In this document: positions 6,808 to 11,259 of the stretch, one piece after another
Position numbering within the stretch: position 1 is the stretch's first letter
Layout of the letters: each line of letters begins with the position of its first letter
Source of the DNA: Methanolinea sp. UBA477
GTDB lineage: Archaea > Halobacteriota > Methanomicrobia > Methanomicrobiales > Methanospirillaceae
Assembly: GCA_002509485.1 (NCBI GenBank)
Contig: DAWO01000026.1
Location: 1-11,259, forward strand
Length of the DNA stretch: 11,259 bases
Reading direction: 5' to 3'
Program-made: the position numbers and the translations under genes
The notes under the pieces: generated by a model
The model's database searches: none
The model's input: only the letters and a program-made list of their open reading frames with translations
What the model was told of the DNA's origin: nothing

Positions 6808-8625
6808 ATGACAGGGGATCTTGGACCTGGCAGGAAGCGGGAAGCGTTCATGCTTTTTGAGGGAGGGAGTTACGAGAGATCATACGAGATTTGCAGGGAT
6901 ATCACTGCCACCGAGGATGATCCCTCGATAGTGATCCTATCAGCGATGAACCTATTCCACCTGGGCAGGCTGGACGAAGCTGAAGCATATTTTCAGGACC
7001 TCGTCTGCCGGATGCCGGAATCCTCCTACATTCACAGTTATCTTGGAAAGGTACTGGAGATGAAGGGGGAGGAGCAGGCAATCGCCCACTATGGCAGGGC
7101 AATCATACTCGACCCAAAAAACCAGGAAGCTCTTCGCAGCTATGCAGCATATCTCCTCTCCTCCGGCGATCCTAGATCTTCCGTCACGGTTTTGCGAACA
7201 CTGTTTGACCTGTCCGGAAAGGAAGAGGATTTCCGGACTCTCATCCAGGCACTCCTGGCTTCGGGCGAGGCTGACGAGGCTCTCGAATACTATAAGGGGA
7301 GAAAGGGCAGCACGGTACCCGATACCCTGTATGTCAGGATATTGCTCTCCTGCGGCGAGATTGATACCGCACTGAACGTTGCCCGGGAAGGGATGGAAAA
7401 GACTGGTGATCCGTTGTTTGCCCGGTTTTACCTGTCAGCTCTCTCCAAAAGAGATCCGGATGCTGCACTCGCCGACTATCCACCAGTAATCAAAAAGACC
7501 GGTAACGATGACATTGCACAGGACCACATCCGGCTCCTGAAGGAGAAAGCCCGTTACAATGAGGCAATAGACGCATGTTCAATGATGACCACAGGGAAAA
7601 ATGAAGACGATACCGCCGGGATTCATCTCATGACCGCTGAACTCCTTGCCCTTGCGGGTGACAGGGACAGGGCTCTCGAAGAATACCGGCGTTTGATACG
7701 ATCCCAGATGATCCTCATGAGCGAAACCCAACTCCTCGGCAGGGCGCTCTCTTCGTTTAAAACGTTTCTTCTCACGTTTTATCCCCTGAAGACTGCTGCC
7801 CCGATATATCTTGAGCTCGTATCCGGGCAGTCGGACGTGATCTGCCTCCTTGCGGCTGCACGGTTCTATGAAGAACTGGGAGATTTCTCCGAGGCCAGGT
7901 CATGGTATTATCGCGCATACAGGAGTGATTACCTCGAGGGAGGCTGCGAATATGCCCGGTTTCTTGCAAACCAGAAAGACTTCCGCGAATGTGAGAAGGT
8001 CATGCTCTATGTTGTGAATAATATCAAAAAGACCCAGGATCTCATACGGATCTCCGGCCTTGTTGTCGGCGATTCCCGGTTTTACCGCCTGAAGAGGCTG
8101 CTTGACCGGCTGATCCAGCGGCTTGAATCACGGATATCCATGCTGAATTCCCACGGCCTGGAATATCTTGCGCAGTCATTGCTCTTTTCCGCAGCACGGG
8201 CGCTCGAGGAGAACGATTTTCCGGGGTGCAAGGAGGCATGCCTCAGGGGACTGGATATCATACCTCCCCGCCCCCGCGATCTCTCCCCCGCAGATTTTCT
8301 TGCACTGCTCGAGGCATGCAAGGAGAGGACGCTGTATGACATCCCCATCTTTCATGCGGATGAGCATGAGAGGCCAGGTGATGAAATTCCTGCCGAGACG
8401 CTTCACGCACTCCTGGAACTTGATGAGAATGAGAAGAAGATCGTTGATTTTCTGAAAGCACACGGACGGGCGAACGAGATGGATCTCCGCACCCTGCTTG
8501 GGACGCGGAGAGCCGCCGGATATGTCAACAGATTGCTGCAAAAATCGGCTTTGAAGGGAGTACAGATAATTGAGAAGAAAGGAGTTGGTCAATATGGAGA
8601 GATATACGAATATTGCGGGGCATGA
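6808..8625 (+). CDS. TPR protein with C-terminal winged-helix-like domain
   Basis: This 605-residue soluble protein is built of helical repeats. TPR-like units are clear at about 41-105 (pattern NLFHLGRLDEAEAYFQDL, then LGKVLEMKGEEQAIAHYGRAI..LDP), 145-195, 275-300 and 345-400 (RFYEELGDFSEARSWYYRAY). Degenerate helical hairpins run to about 485. The end (537-605) looks like a winged helix: EKKIVDFLKAHG, MDLRTLLG, a possible recognition helix RRAAGYVNRLLQKS (567-580), then a beta wing VQIIEKKGVGQYGEIYEY. The fold assignment of this end is inference. No signal peptide or membrane segment is seen. The ATG at 6808 is chosen because GGTGA sits 4 bases before it, overlapping the glycosyltransferase stop; earlier in-frame ATGs at 6754 and 6796 lie inside or over that gene. 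Its 3' end overlaps the ATPase gene by 32 bases. It is probably the scaffold or sensor partner of that ATPase. Confidence 0.85.
   Translation: MTGDLGPGRKREAFMLFEGGSYERSYEICRDITATEDDPSIVILSAMNLFHLGRLDEAEAYFQDLVCRMPESSYIHSYLGKVLEMKGEEQAIAHYGRAIILDPKNQEALRSYAAYLLSSGDPRSSVTVLRTLFDLSGKEEDFRTLIQALLASGEADEALEYYKGRKGSTVPDTLYVRILLSCGEIDTALNVAREGMEKTGDPLFARFYLSALSKRDPDAALADYPPVIKKTGNDDIAQDHIRLLKEKARYNEAIDACSMMTTGKNEDDTAGIHLMTAELLALAGDRDRALEEYRRLIRSQMILMSETQLLGRALSSFKTFLLTFYPLKTAAPIYLELVSGQSDVICLLAAARFYEELGDFSEARSWYYRAYRSDYLEGGCEYARFLANQKDFRECEKVMLYVVNNIKKTQDLIRISGLVVGDSRFYRLKRLLDRLIQRLESRISMLNSHGLEYLAQSLLFSAARALEENDFPGCKEACLRGLDIIPPRPRDLSPADFLALLEACKERTLYDIPIFHADEHERPGDEIPAETLHALLELDENEKKIVDFLKAHGRANEMDLRTLLGTRRAAGYVNRLLQKSALKGVQIIEKKGVGQYGEIYEYCGA
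8576..8593 (+). promoter_or_regulatory. Strong ribosome site deciding the ATPase start
   Basis: GAAAGGAG at 8577-8584 lies 9 bases before the ATG at 8594, within the coding sequence of the TPR gene. It selects 8594 over the in-frame TTG at 8570 and the ATG at 8654. The overlap makes translation of the ATPase dependent on, or coupled to, that of the TPR protein. Confidence 0.75.
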
Positions 8626-9907
8626 ACAGACAAAAACCCGCGGACTGGAGAGCATGAATATCATCAACGCTCTCCGGCGGGGGACGGTCCCTGCCAGTGG
8701 ACTCGAGCGGATCGCAGTCGGCCTTGATGTCGAGGAAGAGACGATCGCAACACAACTTGATTTTGTCACGAGGGGTGGAGGCGATATAAAATTTATACGC
8801 GGTGAATACGGCAGCGGGAAGACATTCCTGGTGGCACGGGCACTTGAGATCGCCCGTTCGAAGAATTTCGTGACCTCACACGTGGTGATATCCCAGACAG
8901 CACCGCTCCACAAACTGAAAGGTATCTACCAGCAGATCTGCGCCACGATGCGGACCACGGAGGAGGAACATGCCCAGAAGGCGATAATCGACAGCTGGCT
9001 GTTTGGTATAGAGGAGAAGATCCTCAAGGTTGCCAGGGAAAACATGGATGAAGAGACGCTCGAGAAGGCGACGGTAAAAGAGATTGAGACCTCACTTGCC
9101 GGTATCAGCGAGATGAACACGTCCCTGGCTGCAGCGCTCCGAACGTATTACAGGGCAAACAATGCAGGAGATTTCCAGACTGCACAGGCTGCGATCGGAT
9201 GGATCTGTGCCGAACCCAATGTCGGGAGAGAGTTCAAGCAAAAAGCAGGCATCAGGGGGGATATCGATGAGAGCGTGGCATTGATCTTCTTGAGAGGGCT
9301 TATCCGCATCATCGTGAGTGCAGGGTATGCGGGGCTTGCAGTTGCCGTGGACGAGGTGGAGACGACCCAGTCGCAGGCCAGGAACCAGCGGGAGAAGGGA
9401 TACAATGTACTGCGCCAGATCGTCGACATTCTCGATCGCGGGGAGATGCCGCACTGCTATTTCCTGTTTACCGGAACCCCTGCCTTCTTCGAGGGGCCCA
9501 GGGGCATCAGGTCTCTCCCCTCGCTTTTTGACAGGATCAACGTGATACAGGCTGACGATTTCCGGAATCCGCGGCAGCCGCAGATTGTCCTTTCAAAATT
9601 CAATTCCCGGAAACTGGAGCAGGTCGCCCTCAAGGTGATGGACATCTACTCGGAGGCATACACGGAGGTTGACCGGAGCAGGGTCACCCACAGGTTCATC
9701 CGGGCGATGATACAGAAGGTGACGGGGAAATTCGGTGGACGAATCGACGTTATCCCCAGGATTTTTTTGAAGGAATTTGTGGATGTACTCGATAAGTGCG
9801 AGCTGTACGAAGATTATGATCCATGGGAGAGTTACTCGTTTGATGCCGATCATATCCGGGATGAGTTAAAAGAGGAGGAAGAAGCGGTCATGGTCGTGGA
9901 GTTCTGA
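8594..9907 (+). CDS. BrxD-family (DUF2791) AAA+-type ATPase
   Basis: This 437-residue P-loop ATPase matches the BREX ATP-binding protein BrxD (DUF2791) along its length. It opens with IINALRRGTVPASG..R..VG, then LDFVTRGGGDIKFIRG running into Walker A GEYGSGKT (70-77). A long helical insert follows, then GYAGLAVAVDEVET with Walker B D253-E254, a sensor-like FTGTPAFFEGPRG (292-304), an arginine in LFDRI (R314), and PRIFLKEFVDVLD (388-400). The C-terminus is acidic. No nuclease, methylase or helicase domain is fused to it. BrxD is known from type 2-like BREX phage-defence loci next to a helicase, methylase and PglZ, none of which is present here. The gene overlaps the TPR gene and ends at a terminator, so its immediate partner is the TPR protein. 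Its role here is unknown; defence or DNA/RNP remodelling is inference. Confidence 0.88.
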   Translation: MERYTNIAGHEQTKTRGLESMNIINALRRGTVPASGLERIAVGLDVEEETIATQLDFVTRGGGDIKFIRGEYGSGKTFLVARALEIARSKNFVTSHVVISQTAPLHKLKGIYQQICATMRTTEEEHAQKAIIDSWLFGIEEKILKVARENMDEETLEKATVKEIETSLAGISEMNTSLAAALRTYYRANNAGDFQTAQAAIGWICAEPNVGREFKQKAGIRGDIDESVALIFLRGLIRIIVSAGYAGLAVAVDEVETTQSQARNQREKGYNVLRQIVDILDRGEMPHCYFLFTGTPAFFEGPRGIRSLPSLFDRINVIQADDFRNPRQPQIVLSKFNSRKLEQVALKVMDIYSEAYTEVDRSRVTHRFIRAMIQKVTGKFGGRIDVIPRIFLKEFVDVLDKCELYEDYDPWESYSFDADHIRDELKEEEEAVMVVEF

Positions 9908-9910
9908 CCG

Positions 9911-9925
9911 TTTTTTGTTTTTTTT
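9911..9925 (+). terminator. T-rich terminator after the ATPase gene
   Basis: Runs of six and eight T separated by one G start three bases after the ATPase stop codon. Such U-tracts are enough for archaeal RNA polymerase to terminate. They close the glycosyltransferase-TPR-ATPase operon before the exported-protein gene. Confidence 0.7.
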
Positions 9926-9956
9926 CTGATCGAGTGGGGAAGATACAGGAATTTGT

Positions 9957-10517
9957 ATGGTGCAACCGGTTGATAGAACACCGTGTAAGAGAAACGGCAC
10001 TGTTTTACGCAGATACCAGGGATTCCTGATTCTTCTCTTCATCTTGTGTACCGGAATACCTGCCTGCGATGCCTCAGGGGTCACGATTGCCGTCTACCCA
10101 CAGGTCTGCCAGGTCGGTGAACAGATTGTTCTTTCAGGCACCACCACCATGGAAAAAACCATCGCAGTCTACCTGTTTCTCATTGGTCCGGGACTTGACC
10201 CACGAGGAGTCACCCTTGAGAACCTGAACCTCCCTGCAGGACAGGGATATTTCACCTCGGCACGCGTTTCAGGTGATGGTTCGTGGGAATATGAATGGAA
10301 CACCGGCTTTATCGCAGGACGCCTGAAACCCGGTATGTACACCATCTACGTGATAAACGTCCCTCTCGGCATGGACCGGATGCCTGCCGGCGATTCATCG
10401 TCGGTGAATATCACTTTTATAGAGGCGCAGAAAACCCCTCCCCTCGGCCCTCCCTACGCCGCAATCGCCATGGTTGCGCTGGCGGCAGCAGCGTCCGTTG
10501 CACGGAAAAGAGAATAA
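9957..10517 (+). CDS. Exported, membrane-anchored beta-sandwich protein
   Basis: This is a 186-residue secreted protein of unknown role. The N-terminus has basic residues (KRNGTVLRR) and a hydrophobic segment (about 22-36, FLILLFILCTGIPAC), a signal peptide with an imperfect lipobox ending at C37. The body (about 41-155) is Ser/Thr/Gly-rich with alternating strands (VGEQIVLSGTTT, VYLFLIGPGLDPRGVTL, SGDGSWEYEWNTGF, LKPGMYTIYVINVP). This resembles Ig-like repeats of cell-surface proteins in Methanomicrobiales. After a Pro-rich hinge (KTPPLGPP) comes a hydrophobic helix (166-182) and a basic end ARKRE, which would anchor it on the outer face. That tail resembles an archaeosortase signal in layout but lacks a PGF or PEF triplet. 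AGGA lies 6 bases before the ATG at 9957. It follows the ATPase terminator, so it is probably its own unit. Confidence 0.75.
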   Translation: MVQPVDRTPCKRNGTVLRRYQGFLILLFILCTGIPACDASGVTIAVYPQVCQVGEQIVLSGTTTMEKTIAVYLFLIGPGLDPRGVTLENLNLPAGQGYFTSARVSGDGSWEYEWNTGFIAGRLKPGMYTIYVINVPLGMDRMPAGDSSSVNITFIEAQKTPPLGPPYAAIAMVALAAAASVARKRE

Positions 10518-10528
10518 AAGCCTGTAAT

Positions 10529-10551
10529 CCAGCATGTTTCAGCTGGTTTTT
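10529..10551 (+). terminator. Hairpin terminator between convergent genes
   Basis: CCAGC and GCTGG form a five-bp stem around an eight-base loop, followed by TTTTT and further pyrimidines. It lies 12 bases after the stop of the exported-protein gene and within the last codons of hisD on the other strand, so it can end the plus-strand transcript. Confidence 0.65.
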
Positions 10552-11259
10552 CTTCTCCGGATGCGGACCGAGTCCGCATGTGCATACAGCCCTTCCGCGC
10601 AGGCGATACATTCGGCCACCTCGCCAACACTCTCCAGTCCCTCCCTGCTGATGATCTGTATGGTGGAGCTCTTGCAGAAATGCCGGACGTCAAGACCTGA
10701 ATGGGTCTTTGCGTTCCCGGCAGTGGGCAGTACATGGTTGGTTCCCGAGGCATAATCCCGGCATGCAACCGGGGAGTATCTTCCGATGAATATGGATCCT
10801 GCGTGACGGACCATCCGGATCACATCAAGCGGGTTTTTTACCTGTATGGAGAGATGCTCTGGCGCGACCAGGTTCATGATCTCTGCACCCTCTTCCAGTG
10901 TATCCGCCAGGATATATCCCGTATTTCCGATCGATCCCGATATGATATCCCTTCGTTTTGCCTCAAGGACCATATTCTCCAGCGCCTTTCCGGTCTTTTC
11001 TGCCAGTCCGGCGTCCGTGGTGACCAGGAGACATGCTGCGTCCGGGTCATGCTCCGCCTGGGCAAGAATGTCTGCAGCAATATACGCGGGATCGCCCGAT
11101 CCGTCAGCCAGTATGCCGATCTCGCTTGGTCCTGCAGGAAAGTCAATCTCTACTTCCTCCCGGAGAAGCATCTTGGCCTGTGTCACGTAGATGTTTCCAG
11201 GCCCTACGATCTTGTCCACTGCGGCAATACTCCCTGTGCCCAGCGCCATGGTGGCAATC
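10539..11259 (-). CDS. hisD: Histidinol dehydrogenase, 3' part
   Basis: This is the C-terminal 239 residues or so of the zinc enzyme that oxidises histidinol to histidine in two NAD+-dependent steps, the last of histidine synthesis. The reading frame stays open through the right edge (IAT before the internal Met at 11249), so the true start lies outside the window. The family usually has 420-430 residues. Conserved stretches are VDKIVGPGNIYVTQAK, FPAGPSEIGILAD, the Gln and His zinc ligands in ILAQAEHDPDA, the catalytic Glu-His in APEHLSI, the Asp ligand in RDYASGTNHVLPT, and the final His ligand in EGLYAHADS. All key residues are intact. It converges on the exported-protein gene, with 21 bases between the two stops. 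Confidence 0.95.
   Translation of the reverse strand, partial: IATMALGTGSIAAVDKIVGPGNIYVTQAKMLLREEVEIDFPAGPSEIGILADGSGDPAYIAADILAQAEHDPDAACLLVTTDAGLAEKTGKALENMVLEAKRRDIISGSIGNTGYILADTLEEGAEIMNLVAPEHLSIQVKNPLDVIRMVRHAGSIFIGRYSPVACRDYASGTNHVLPTAGNAKTHSGLDVRHFCKSSTIQIISREGLESVGEVAECIACAEGLYAHADSVRIRRRKTS

Noticed and set aside
8176..8913. 245-codon minus-strand ORF across the TPR-ATPase junction
   Set aside because: It is antisense to two supported genes that overlap there. The translation is Ser/Arg-rich without motifs, and no promoter or ribosome site is evident.
6093..9907. A complete BREX or other known defence locus
   Set aside because: Only a BrxD-like ATPase is present. No methylase, PglZ, BrxC, helicase, nuclease or TerB-like gene is visible, so naming it BREX would overstate the evidence.

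Overview
The window is ordinary chromosomal DNA of a euryarchaeal methanogen, most probably of the order Methanomicrobiales. Four things point there: (1) a split GMP synthase, with the ATP-pyrophosphatase subunit as its own gene; (2) an archaeal-type HAD phosphoglycolate phosphatase and a small PRC-barrel protein of the archaeal CdpB type; (3) archaeal TATA boxes, GGTGA/GGAG ribosome sites and T-rich terminators; (4) an exported beta-sandwich protein of a style common in Methanomicrobiales. The order-level placement is inference. No rRNA, tRNA, CRISPR array or insertion sequence was seen.

Left part (1-5673). After about 310 bases with no convincing gene, a short PRC-barrel gene (312-563, +) meets a convergent minus-strand run of metabolic genes. 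Read in its own direction, that run is a PaaI-type hotdog thioesterase (5673-5260), CTP synthase pyrG, GMP synthase subunit B guaAB, acetylornithine-type aminotransferase argD and phosphoglycolate phosphatase. pyrG, guaAB and argD lie 12 and 24 bases apart and look like one operon for CTP, GMP and arginine (or lysine) synthesis. The thioesterase ends in its own terminator, and the phosphatase sits 204 bases beyond argD, so both are probably separate units.

Middle part (5674-9907). A small orphan gene (about 80 codons) is followed by a tightly packed plus-strand trio. It consists of a GT2 polyprenyl-phosphate-type glycosyltransferase, a 605-residue TPR protein ending in a winged-helix-like domain, and a 437-residue AAA+-type ATPase of the BrxD (DUF2791) family. 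The glycosyltransferase and TPR genes are 4 bases apart. The TPR and ATPase genes overlap by 32 bases, with a strong ribosome site inside the TPR gene. A T-rich terminator follows. No other BREX gene is present in the window. This trio is the best candidate for an undescribed system: a helical-repeat scaffold with a possible DNA-binding end, co-translated with an ATPase of a family known from phage defence.

Right part (9957-11259). An exported, C-terminally anchored beta-rich protein converges on the 3' two-thirds of hisD (histidinol dehydrogenase, minus strand), which runs off the right edge. A hairpin terminator lies where the two genes meet.
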